DNA of 12,410 nt from Opitutaceae bacterium (GTDB lineage Bacteria > Verrucomicrobiota > Verrucomicrobiia > Opitutales > Opitutaceae): positions 1 to 12,410 of the forward strand of contig JADLBI010000057.1 in assembly GCA_020847775.1 (NCBI GenBank). Direction: 5' to 3'. The stretch's first letter is position 1; the number at the start of each line of letters is the position of its first letter. The translations under genes and the position numbers were made by a program. Under the pieces are notes generated by a model that saw only the letters and a list, made by a program, of their open reading frames with translations, did no database searches and was not told the DNA's origin. This document shows, one piece after another, positions 1 to 6,210 of the stretch.

Positions 1-902
1 GCCAGCCGATTGGGTTCCCACGAGGTCATGAGAAAACCGGTCGCGCCGACTTGGCGGCAACGCCGCCACCACGACTTGGCATTGGCTAGGCGATCGCCGA
101 AGTGCGGCAGCGGCTCGTGGCGAAACGCGCCGTTCATCGGGCAGCCCCAATACTCGATGCCGCGTCGCATCAACGGTGTCGCCAAATCAAACTCGGCGTA
201 ATTGAACAGCTCGACGCGCGGATGCCGCTTGAATGGATAGTAATACCAATCGTAAGCGATCAAATCGGTCGGCAGCAGCGGGATGGCATCCGGAAGGAAA
301 TAAAGCATGTCGGCCCACATGCCCATGCGTAGATCCATTTTGCGCGTGAGATCACGCAACCGGTTTACATGCCCGGCAAAATGCGCCGCCAAGCCGATAC
401 GCCGCACCTCGCGCCGACTGAGCGGGTGCTGGCCGAGATGAAACGACTCATCGAGGCCGACGTGCACCTTGCCCGCCGTGCAAAACGGCGCCATGTCGCG
501 CAATAGTTTTTCGGCGACCTCCAATGTGCGTGGGTGCAAGGGGCAGATTTGACCGGTAGCCTGCGGCGAGCCGTCGGCCTGGCGCAGTTCGTTGAGGTCG
601 CGCAGCGCGGGCACCTTGACGAGGTATTGCGTGTGCCCGAGCAGGTTGACGATGGGCACGACCTTGAGGCCGACTTTGGTGGCGCGCGCGACCAGTCGCT
701 CCATCTGGCGATACGTGTAAGCATCTTCACGTGCGACGGTCGGCAGGCTGGGGAATTCCACCGCGTCTTCGAGATGTAGATACAGCTCTTGGTAGCCCCA
801 GTCGGCGTAGCGCGGCAGTTGCGCGAGTAGCCAATCAAGGCGTTCAACTTGCCGGGCGAGATCCCATTGAAACGCGCGAATCGGAAAAGCGTCGGCCGGC
901 AT
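1..902 (-). CDS. GH20-like glycoside hydrolase (partial, C-terminus beyond window)
   Basis: The minus frame from the ATG at 902 is open to the window edge (300 codons, no stop), so the protein is C-terminally truncated by the window. It begins MPADAFPIRAFQWDLARQ and has no signal peptide, which suggests a cytosolic enzyme. The pattern fits a family 20 (beta-N-acetylhexosaminidase-like) TIM barrel. An early strand carries YQELYLHLED (37-46), the next carries VVPIVNLLGHTQYL (81-94), and the strand KVHVGLDES (145-153) holds an Asp151-Glu152 pair where classical GH20 enzymes have the catalytic D-E of HxGGDE. MGMWADMLYF and the Trp/Tyr-rich IAYDWYYYPF follow, as expected of sugar-binding strands. 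The likely role is hydrolysis of a terminal hexosamine-type sugar; the substrate cannot be read from sequence. The start has no Shine-Dalgarno. The frame stays open upstream and a GTG lies near 990, but that would overlap the MOSC gene. Family assignment is fairly firm, exact activity is not. Confidence 0.8.
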   Translation of the reverse strand, partial: MPADAFPIRAFQWDLARQVERLDWLLAQLPRYADWGYQELYLHLEDAVEFPSLPTVAREDAYTYRQMERLVARATKVGLKVVPIVNLLGHTQYLVKVPALRDLNELRQADGSPQATGQICPLHPRTLEVAEKLLRDMAPFCTAGKVHVGLDESFHLGQHPLSRREVRRIGLAAHFAGHVNRLRDLTRKMDLRMGMWADMLYFLPDAIPLLPTDLIAYDWYYYPFKRHPRVELFNYAEFDLATPLMRRGIEYWGCPMNGAFRHEPLPHFGDRLANAKSWWRRCRQVGATGFLMTSWEPNRL

Positions 903-940
903 AAGTGAAGCGTGGGCTTGTCGGGTTGGTGAAGCGGGAT

Positions 941-1534
941 ATGTTTGGCGGCGTGGACGTGCACATCCGCCAAATTTTTGTTTCACCCGGGCATAACTAC
1001 TTTGGGCATCATGGCCAGCCTGCGGGCGGCGAGCCGACGGTGGAGGTGGATTCGATTCGATGCGTTGCCGGTCGCGGCATCGAGGGTGATCGCTTCTTTG
1101 ATTACAAAGAGGATTACAAGGGGCAGATCACGTTTTTCGCGTGGGAGGCCTACGAGACGCTCAAGCGCGAGTTCTCTCTCCCAGCCCTGTCGGCTGGCGC
1201 ATTTCGCCGCAATGTGCTTGTGGCGGGCTTGCATCTTGCCGGGCTTGAGGGCCAACGATTCGTGGTGCAGGGCGTGGAGTTTGAAGGCAGTGGCGAAGCC
1301 AAGCCGTGCTATTGGATGAACGAAGCCGTCGCCCCGGGGGCCGAGGAGTGGCTGCGCGGCCGGGGCGGCCTGCGCGCGCGCATCACACGCGGCGGCATGC
1401 TCCGGACCGGACCAGCGAACTTCGCGTTCAGCGCGGACATGGAGGTCGAGTCCACGTTGTCGCTGCGCTCCAACGCGGCCACAGTAGCCGCGCTTGAGGG
1501 CAATCGCCCGAAAGCGTGGCCGAGCGTGGAATAG
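941..1534 (+). CDS. MOSC domain-containing protein
   Basis: A 197-residue soluble protein if started at the ATG at 941. A GTG at 905 in the same frame would add 12 residues, and GTGs at 953 and 959 are also possible. The body is a MOSC domain, the beta-rich fold of the molybdenum-cofactor sulfurase C-terminus and of YiiM-type proteins. RQIFVSPGHNYFGHHGQPAG (10-29) opens it, AGRGIEGDRFFDYKEDYKGQ (43-62) is the conserved Gly-rich/GDRF region, AFRRNV (87-92) follows, and EAKPCYWMNEAVAPGAE (119-135) holds the conserved cysteine, Cys123, thought to carry sulfur in this superfamily. RGGLRARI (141-148) closes the domain. About 40 residues follow without a recognisable motif. The physiological substrate is unknown; family members handle sulfur transfer to Moco or reduction of N-hydroxylated compounds. 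No molybdenum genes are nearby. It lies head to head with the GH20-like gene and ends 5 bp from transaldolase. Confidence 0.82.
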   Translation: MFGGVDVHIRQIFVSPGHNYFGHHGQPAGGEPTVEVDSIRCVAGRGIEGDRFFDYKEDYKGQITFFAWEAYETLKREFSLPALSAGAFRRNVLVAGLHLAGLEGQRFVVQGVEFEGSGEAKPCYWMNEAVAPGAEEWLRGRGGLRARITRGGMLRTGPANFAFSADMEVESTLSLRSNAATVAALEGNRPKAWPSVE

Positions 1535-1539
1535 GCGTT

Positions 1540-2487
1540 TCAGCCCCGCTTCTTCTGCAGCATCTGCTCCAGCTTGACGATGTCGGCGGCGAACACGCGG
1601 ATGCCTTCGGCGGTTTTTTCCGTGGCCATGGCGTCCTCGTTGAGCGCGAAACGGAAAGATTTTTCGTCGAAGCTCACGCGCTTGAGATCGGCTTGCGCGG
1701 CCTTGACGGGATCGAGCCTGCGCGCAATCGGGGTGGTGGAGGCTTGGAGTTCGCCGAGTAGGTTGGGGGAGATGGTCAACAAATCGCAGCCGGCGAGTTC
1801 GAGGATTTCGCCGGTGTTGCGGAAGCTCGCGCCCATAACCTCGGTGGCATGGCCGAATTTCTTGTAGTAATTGAAAATCTCGGTGACGGATTGCACGCCG
1901 GGATCTTCCGCTCCGACGTAATCCTTGCCGGTGCTTTTCTTATACCAGTCGAGGATGCGGCCGACGAAGGGTGAGATGAGCTGCACCTTGGCCTCGGCGC
2001 AGGCCACGGCTTGGGCGAATGAGAAAAGTAGGGTGAGGTTGCAATGGACGCCTTCCTTTTCGAGCGTTTCGGCGGCCTTGATGCCTTCCCACGTCGAGGC
2101 GATCTTGATGAGGATGCGGTTGCGAGAGACACCGGCCTTTTCATAAAGCGCGATGATTTCGCGGGCCTTGGCGATGGTGCCGGCGGTGTCGAATGAAAGG
2201 CGGGCGTCCACTTCGGTGGAAACGCGGCCGGGGACGATATTTAAAATTTCCTGACCGAAGAGCACGAGCAGTTGGTCAATCGTGGCCTCAAGCGATGCCG
2301 TTTTGCCCGTGTCTTGCAGCGCCTTGTCCACGAGCCATGCGTAGTCAGGCAGGGCGGCGGCCTTGAGAATCAGGCTTGGGTTGGTGGTGGCGTCCTGCGG
2401 CGCATATTGCTTCATGCTCGCGAAATCGCCGGTGTCGGCGACCACGGTGGTGAATTGCTTCAGTTGGTCGAGTTGGGTCGTGGCCAT
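1540..2487 (-). CDS. tal: Transaldolase
   Basis: A cytosolic pentose-phosphate enzyme that moves a dihydroxyacetone unit from sedoheptulose 7-phosphate to glyceraldehyde 3-phosphate, giving erythrose 4-phosphate and fructose 6-phosphate. The 315 residues match the classical TalB-type length (about 317). Hallmarks are visible in order: VVADTGDF with Asp18, DATTNPSLILKA (32-43), STEVDARLSFD with Glu92, RILIKIASTWEGIKAAE with Schiff-base Lys128, CNLTLLFS with Asn150/Thr152, and ISPFVGRILDW. The ATG at 2487 gives the usual MATTQLDQLKQFT start; no Shine-Dalgarno precedes it. It is the last gene of a close-packed minus-strand run, 26 bp after the nucleotidyltransferase gene, so it is probably co-transcribed with it. 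It converges on the MOSC gene with only 5 bp between stop codons and no clear terminator hairpin there. Confidence 0.96.
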   Translation of the reverse strand: MATTQLDQLKQFTTVVADTGDFASMKQYAPQDATTNPSLILKAAALPDYAWLVDKALQDTGKTASLEATIDQLLVLFGQEILNIVPGRVSTEVDARLSFDTAGTIAKAREIIALYEKAGVSRNRILIKIASTWEGIKAAETLEKEGVHCNLTLLFSFAQAVACAEAKVQLISPFVGRILDWYKKSTGKDYVGAEDPGVQSVTEIFNYYKKFGHATEVMGASFRNTGEILELAGCDLLTISPNLLGELQASTTPIARRLDPVKAAQADLKRVSFDEKSFRFALNEDAMATEKTAEGIRVFAADIVKLEQMLQKKRG

Positions 2488-2513
2488 GGGGTTAAAGGAA
2501 TGGATGGAGGGTT

Positions 2514-3911
2514 TTATTTCAAGGACGGCGCGGACAAATTACGCTGGAGCCAGGCGAGGCCGCCGGGTTCATCTGCAAACTGGCCGTCCAGCTGGGCTTC
2601 GAACGCGGCGTCGAGGATAGGCTTGAAGTCGGGTCCGGGGTTGCGCCCTAGCGCGAGCAAATGCCGCCCCAGCAAAATCGGTTGCGGCGCGGCGAATTGT
2701 ACGGCGAGTTCGCGAGCCCGCTCTCGCAGGGCGGCGATGCGCGCCAGGGTGTCGGCGGAATGCAGCGGCGGTCGCCCGTCGTGATCCGCGCGCATCACGA
2801 GGAGTAAATCGTCAATTGTGGCCGGGGCGAGTTTGCGCGCGAGTCGACGGACACTGGCGGCCGAAAACTCCGTGCGGCCGTGATAATGGGCGTGATGGTG
2901 AATGACCAACGGGCTGACCCTCATGGCCACGGAGCTGGGCGCGCCTATGTGTTGTAGAAATGCGGTGGCAAGCGGGCCGCTGGCCGTGTCATGACCGTGG
3001 CTGGTCCAGCGCCATAGACCGTCACGTTCGGTTTGTCGGGTGGTGGCCGCTTTGCCGAAATCGTGGGTGAGTACGGCTAGCATTAAGACGCGACGTTGTT
3101 CGGGCTGGGCCTCGCGCCATTCGGGATAGCCCACCAAGGCGTCAAGGCAGTGTTGGGTGTGTGTGAACACGTCACCTTCGGGGTGCCACTCTGGATCTTG
3201 CAATGTGCCGCGCAGGGCAGCCAGCTCCGGAAAATGCCGCAGCCAATCGGTTTCTTCCAACACCGTCAGCCCGCGCGACGGCTTGACCGATTGAATGGCC
3301 CATTTGTCCCATTCGCCCCAGATACGCTCCGTCGGCAATTCGCGGAAGGTGCCCGTCATGCTCTGGCAGAGCGCGGCAGTGGCCGGCGCCAGGGTCAGAT
3401 CAAAACGCGCCGCGAGCTGGAACCCGCGCAGTACCCGCAGCGGGTCGTCACTAAACGCCGCGCTGGTATGGCGCAGCACGCGCTTTTGCAAGTCGCCCCG
3501 TCCGTCATGTGGATCGATGATGCGATCTTCTAACGGGTCGTAGGCTATGGCGTTGATCGTGAAATCGCGGCGCGCGGAGGCCTCGGCATCGCTCAAGCCG
3601 GGGTCGGGTTGCACGGCGAAACCGCGGTGCCCGGCACCAGTTTTGGATTCGCGCCTCGGCAGGCTGAAATCGTATTCGCGACCGTCGCCGCGCAGTTTGA
3701 TCACGCCGAAGCTGCGACCAACGATATCGGTTGCGCCGAACGGCGCGAGGACACGATGCAGCGACTCGAAATCCACCCCGGCCACCTCGATGTCGTAATC
3801 CTGTGAAGGCAATCCCAACAGCCAGTCGCGCACGCCGCCGCCGACCAAGCGCGGCCGGCCCACGCGGCGCACCGCGTTGAGCACAGTCAGCAGATCGGGC
3901 GGCAGCTGCAT
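2514..3911 (-). CDS. CCA-adding tRNA nucleotidyltransferase / poly(A) polymerase family protein with HD domain
   Basis: A 465-residue class II nucleotidyltransferase, a family that adds or repairs the tRNA 3' CCA end (or polyadenylates RNA). The head domain has GGGVRDWLLG (24-33), the metal-binding DYD (Asp38, Asp40), VGRSFGVIKL (64-73), RRDFTINAIAYD (114-125) and SDDPLRVLRG (154-163). In the last of these Asp156 and Arg159 sit at the nucleotide-templating positions; the usual Glu before the Asp is Asp here. The C-terminal half has an HD phosphohydrolase signature: His254 in FTHTQHCLDAL and His283-Asp284 in LTHDFGKA, followed by VIHHHAHYHG. This layout resembles the E. coli-type CCA enzyme with HD domain. 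CCA addition is the likeliest role, but one-letter patterns do not separate CCA-, A- or CC-adding enzymes. The ATG lies 6 bp after the DUF423 stop and the gene ends 26 bp before tal, so it is probably the middle gene of an operon. Confidence 0.87.
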   Translation of the reverse strand: MQLPPDLLTVLNAVRRVGRPRLVGGGVRDWLLGLPSQDYDIEVAGVDFESLHRVLAPFGATDIVGRSFGVIKLRGDGREYDFSLPRRESKTGAGHRGFAVQPDPGLSDAEASARRDFTINAIAYDPLEDRIIDPHDGRGDLQKRVLRHTSAAFSDDPLRVLRGFQLAARFDLTLAPATAALCQSMTGTFRELPTERIWGEWDKWAIQSVKPSRGLTVLEETDWLRHFPELAALRGTLQDPEWHPEGDVFTHTQHCLDALVGYPEWREAQPEQRRVLMLAVLTHDFGKAATTRQTERDGLWRWTSHGHDTASGPLATAFLQHIGAPSSVAMRVSPLVIHHHAHYHGRTEFSAASVRRLARKLAPATIDDLLLVMRADHDGRPPLHSADTLARIAALRERARELAVQFAAPQPILLGRHLLALGRNPGPDFKPILDAAFEAQLDGQFADEPGGLAWLQRNLSAPSLK

Positions 3912-3917
3912 CTTGGA

Positions 3918-4307
3918 TCAAGTCCGGGGCTTCGCCGCCGCCGGTAGCAACAGGGCCCAACCGATAATGAAGGCTAGGCCTCCCAACGGTGTCACCGGTC
4001 CTAGCCAGCGCGGGCCGCCCAACGCCATCACGTAAAGCGAGCCGGAAAATAACACGACTCCCGTGATCCAGCACAGCCCCGCCCTTTGCAGCCATTGACG
4101 CGCGGCCGAGCTTTGCTTGTCGTCGCCTAGCGCCATGGCCAGAATAGCGACAGTATGCACCAAGTGGTAGAGCACGGCGGTTTCCCAAGCCGAGAGCATA
4201 CCGACAGCAATCAGCCGTTCGTGCAGGCCGTGCGCGCCGAAGGCACCCAAGCCCACGCCCGCCACTCCCAACCCGCCGCTGAAAAATAAAAATACGCGAT
4301 GTGACAT
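3918..4307 (-). CDS. DUF423 family small inner-membrane protein
   Basis: A 129-residue hydrophobic protein with about four predicted membrane segments (roughly 5-23, 34-60, 77-96 and 104-123). Signature patches of the DUF423 (YgdD-like) family are clear: GLGAFGAHGL (19-28), WETAVLYHLVH (41-51), GVVLFSGSLYVMAL (83-96) and TPLGGLAFIIGW (106-117). The family is widespread, but its biochemical function is unknown to me and none is claimed. The ATG at 4307 is the first gene position of the minus-strand run leading into the nucleotidyltransferase and transaldolase genes. It has an A-rich leader and no Shine-Dalgarno. A candidate promoter lies 25-53 bp upstream. Confidence 0.9.
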   Translation of the reverse strand: MSHRVFLFFSGGLGVAGVGLGAFGAHGLHERLIAVGMLSAWETAVLYHLVHTVAILAMALGDDKQSSAARQWLQRAGLCWITGVVLFSGSLYVMALGGPRWLGPVTPLGGLAFIIGWALLLPAAAKPRT

Positions 4308-4331
4308 GATTTTTTTGAGCTGGCCCGGAGA

Positions 4332-4360
4332 TTGCTAACCCCGGTAGTCCGATCATTCAA
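4332..4360 (-). promoter_or_regulatory. Candidate sigma-70-like promoter of the DUF423-nucleotidyltransferase-tal run
   Basis: On the minus strand, TTGAAT (4360-4355) is separated by exactly 17 bp from TAGCAA (4337-4332). Transcription would start about 18-20 bp before the ATG at 4307. The -10 is weak (3 of 6 consensus bases). The spacing, the position and the similarity to the TAGCTA box before rplM are the only support. Confidence 0.3.
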
Positions 4361-4378
4361 CCATTAGCGGGTTACCAA

Positions 4379-4395
4379 GGCAAAGACTACTTGCC
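4379..4395. repeat. Small inverted repeat in the DUF423-porin intergenic region
   Basis: GGCAA (4379-4383) and TTGCC (4391-4395) are perfect inverted arms around a 7-nt loop. They sit in the 140-bp divergent region between the DUF423 gene and the porin gene. This could be an operator or a chance palindrome. No porin promoter with good spacing is visible around it. Confidence 0.25.
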
Positions 4396-4447
4396 GCGGG
4401 GTCAGCGATGGTGGCGGACGCCTAACTAACCTAGAAAACAACCAAAT

Positions 4448-5161
4448 ATGAAAAACAAACTATTCATCATCGCCGCGCTATGTGCCTTCGCCCTCGGTCT
4501 GCGCGCCGAAGAGGCCAAGCCAGCCAGTTCCTATGCGGTGACCATGGATTTTACCTATGGCACCAAGTATGTGTTTCGTGGCACGCAATTGGCCAAGGAC
4601 ACGCTTTTCCCGTCGGTCGAGGTGTCCGCCGGACCGATCACCGCGGGCGTCTGGTCCGCCCAACCGATCGTGGATAACATCGACAACGAAATCGACTTCT
4701 ACGTCGGTTACGGAGCCGACTTGTCCGATGGCTGGTCCCTCGATGTGGGGGCCTGCCTGTATTATTATCCCGAGCTCGATAAGAGCACGGGTGCGGACGC
4801 CACCACTTTCGAGCCCTACGTGGGCGTGAGTGGCTCTCTGGGCGGCGTCTCTCCCGGGGCTTATGTATATTATGACACGAAACTCGAAGTTCTCACGGTC
4901 GAGGGCTCCATCGGCTACAGCGTGGCGCTCGAACCCGCTGGCGCCTCGCTGGACTTCAGCGCCGTATTGGGTCGTGCGGATCCCAAGTCCGGCAGCAGCA
5001 CGACCTACTACAGCCTTGGGGCGGCGGTGCCCTTCGCCATCTCGGAGACGGGGACGATTACCGTCGGGGTCAACTACACCCACAACAATATCGCGGGTGG
5101 CGATGGCTACGGCAAAAACAGCCATTTCTACGGCACGATCGGTCTCGCCCTGGGTTTCTGA
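4448..5161 (+). CDS. TorF / Gcw_chp family putative outer-membrane porin
   Basis: A 237-residue secreted beta-barrel protein. A signal peptide covers residues 1-20 (MKNK, hydrophobic IIAALCAFALGL, cleavage probably after LRA). The mature start SYAVTMDFTYGTKYVFRGTQ carries the hallmark Y-x-F-R-G motif of the TIGR02001/Gcw_chp family. NEIDFYVGYGADLSDGWSLD and the YYYP that follows match the second conserved block (EIDxYxGY ... YYYP). Alternating polar/hydrophobic strands continue to the C-terminus, which ends LALGF; a terminal Phe is typical of outer-membrane barrels recognised by the BAM complex. The location is therefore the outer membrane. The transported solute is unknown and the family is only putatively a porin. 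The ATG at 4448 has an A-rich leader and no Shine-Dalgarno. It stands alone between a divergent neighbour and its own terminator. Confidence 0.85.
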   Translation: MKNKLFIIAALCAFALGLRAEEAKPASSYAVTMDFTYGTKYVFRGTQLAKDTLFPSVEVSAGPITAGVWSAQPIVDNIDNEIDFYVGYGADLSDGWSLDVGACLYYYPELDKSTGADATTFEPYVGVSGSLGGVSPGAYVYYDTKLEVLTVEGSIGYSVALEPAGASLDFSAVLGRADPKSGSSTTYYSLGAAVPFAISETGTITVGVNYTHNNIAGGDGYGKNSHFYGTIGLALGF

Positions 5162-5177
5162 TCCCGACCGCATTCCA

Positions 5178-5207
5178 CCCGCCCTGGCAGCCCCGGGGCG
5201 GGTTTTT
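5178..5207 (+). terminator. Rho-independent terminator after the porin gene
   Basis: CCCGCCC (5178-5184) pairs perfectly with GGGCGGG (5196-5202) across an 11-nt loop and is followed directly by five T (5203-5207). It starts 16 bp after the porin stop codon and isolates the porin gene from rplM. Confidence 0.8.
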
Positions 5208-5220
5208 GCCATCAAAACCG

Positions 5221-5248
5221 TTGACACCGCTGATTCAGACCCTAGCTA
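5221..5248 (+). promoter_or_regulatory. Candidate promoter of rplM-rpsI
   Basis: A perfect -35 box TTGACA (5221-5226) lies just downstream of the porin terminator. TAGCTA (5243-5248), 16 bp further on, is the best -10 position but a poor match. The start would then fall near 5255, leaving about 9 nt before the rplM ATG. The -35 match and location are strong; the -10 is weak. Confidence 0.4.
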
Positions 5249-5263
5249 TTGGCCTCTTTTCCC

Positions 5264-5692
5264 ATGAAAACCATCCTCGCCAAAAAAGAGACGGTGCAAC
5301 CCAAGTGGCATCTCGTCGATGCCGAAGGGCAAGTCTTGGGCCGTCTGGCGGTCAAGATCGCGAACCTCATCCGCGGCCGGCACAAAGCCGCCTACACCCC
5401 GCACGTGGACACGGGCGATTTCGTTGTTGTGATCAACGCCGAGAAGATCGTCCTCACTGGCAAGAAGGAGGAGCAAAACCGCTACATGTCCTTCTCCGGC
5501 TACGTCGGAGGCGAGCGCTACCGCAAGCTCTCCGATGTGCGCGCGAACAAGCCCGAATACATCATTCAGCACGCCGTCAAAGGCATGCTCCCGAAGAACC
5601 GCCTCGCGGTCCAGATGTTGAAGAAGCTGCGCGTCTTCGCCGGTCCGAACCATACGCACGAGGCCCAGAATCCCGTGAAAGTCGCCCTTTGA
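5264..5692 (+). CDS. rplM: 50S ribosomal protein L13 (uL13)
   Basis: A 142-residue large-subunit ribosomal protein, the standard bacterial length when started at the ATG at 5264 (MKTILAKKE). An in-frame TTG at 5249 would add only five atypical residues. Family features: WHLVDAEGQVLGRLAVKIA (15-33), the block around HVDTGDFVVVINAEKI, TGKKEEQNRYMSFSGYVGG, and the L13 signature AVKGMLPKNRLAVQMLKKLR followed by VFAGPNHTHEAQNP. It binds 23S rRNA early in 50S assembly. It is followed 7 bp later by rpsI, the near-universal bacterial arrangement. No Shine-Dalgarno precedes the start. The leader is pyrimidine-rich and too short to hold an L13 autoregulatory structure if the proposed promoter is right. 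Confidence 0.97.
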   Translation: MKTILAKKETVQPKWHLVDAEGQVLGRLAVKIANLIRGRHKAAYTPHVDTGDFVVVINAEKIVLTGKKEEQNRYMSFSGYVGGERYRKLSDVRANKPEYIIQHAVKGMLPKNRLAVQMLKKLRVFAGPNHTHEAQNPVKVAL

Positions 5693-5699
5693 TTAGACC

Positions 5700-6098
5700 A
5701 TGAGCACCGATACCTCCGTCTTTACCGCCACCGGCCGCCGCAAGACCGCGACCGCCCGCGTCCGCCTCACTGAAGGCACCGGCAAGCTGCTCGCCAACGG
5801 CCGCGACTTCGACACCCATTTCTCGCACGAGAATTTTTCCAAACAGGCCTATGCGCCCCTCCTCACGGTGGAACTGCGCGACAAAGTTGATGTGACCGCC
5901 AATGTCACTGGCGGCGGCGTCGCCGGCCAAGCTGGCGCGGTGGCGCACGGCATCGCTCGCGCCCTCGAGAAGCTCAATCCCGAGCTCCGCGCCGCCTTGA
6001 AGAAGGCCGGCCATCTCACCCGCGACCCCCGAGAAAAAGAGCGCAAAAAGCCCGGCCAGCCCGGCGCCCGCCGTCGCTTCCAGTTCTCGAAGCGTTAA
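5700..6098 (+). CDS. rpsI: 30S ribosomal protein S9 (uS9)
   Basis: A 132-residue small-subunit ribosomal protein. Visible family blocks are TATGRRKTATARVRL (9-23), the loop GGGVAGQAGAVAHGIARAL (71-89) and the basic tail LTRDPREKERKKPGQPGARR ending FQFSKR. The C-terminal Lys-Arg reaches the P-site tRNA in ribosomes. The ATG lies 7 bp after the rplM stop, so the two are translated from one message. A strong terminator follows. The tail PGQPGARRRFQFSKR departs slightly from the common YGLKGARRAPQFSKR pattern but keeps the terminal SKR. Confidence 0.97.
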   Translation: MSTDTSVFTATGRRKTATARVRLTEGTGKLLANGRDFDTHFSHENFSKQAYAPLLTVELRDKVDVTANVTGGGVAGQAGAVAHGIARALEKLNPELRAALKKAGHLTRDPREKERKKPGQPGARRRFQFSKR

Positions 6099-6124
6099 GC
6101 GCGACGCCTCCAGCAAGTTTTCCC

Positions 6125-6154
6125 AGCGGGCCGGATTTCCGGCCCGCTTTTTTT
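6125..6154 (+). terminator. Rho-independent terminator of rplM-rpsI
   Basis: AGCGGGCCGG (6125-6134) pairs with CCGGCCCGCT (6139-6148) over a 4-nt ATTT loop. A run of seven T (6148-6154) follows. It is an excellent hairpin placed 26 bp after the rpsI stop and separates the ribosomal operon from argC. Confidence 0.93.
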
Positions 6155-6167
6155 GTGCCGGTATTTT

Positions 6168-6175
6168 ACTCGTGA
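6168..6175 (+). promoter_or_regulatory. ACTCGTGA motif upstream of argC (shared with argF)
   Basis: The octamer ACTCGTGA follows a TATTTT run and ends 35 nt before the argC ATG. The same octamer, also after a T-run, ends 37 nt before the argF ATG. It could be a promoter element or regulator site; no known factor is assigned. Confidence 0.25.
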
Positions 6176-6210
6176 CTCTCTCGTTCGCTGAAACCTGAAT
6201 CTTGTTTACC

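Noticed and set aside
365..973. Minus-strand open frame of 202 codons over the GH20-like region
   Set aside because: It is a different minus frame from the one with recognisable enzyme motifs. Its translation is Arg/Ser/Cys-rich with no domain pattern.
3505..4356. Minus-strand 283-codon open frame across the DUF423 and nucleotidyltransferase starts
   Set aside because: It overlaps two clearly recognised genes in another frame and is rich in Arg, Gly and Ala, typical of a GC-rich shadow.
4308..4447. Possible riboswitch or tRNA in the DUF423-porin intergenic region
   Set aside because: I could not fold a cloverleaf or find a conserved riboswitch core; only a 5-bp inverted repeat and a weak promoter are visible.
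4478..5227. Long minus-strand open frame antisense to the porin gene
   Set aside because: The plus strand has a signal peptide, family motifs and a terminator. The antisense frame has no recognisable features.
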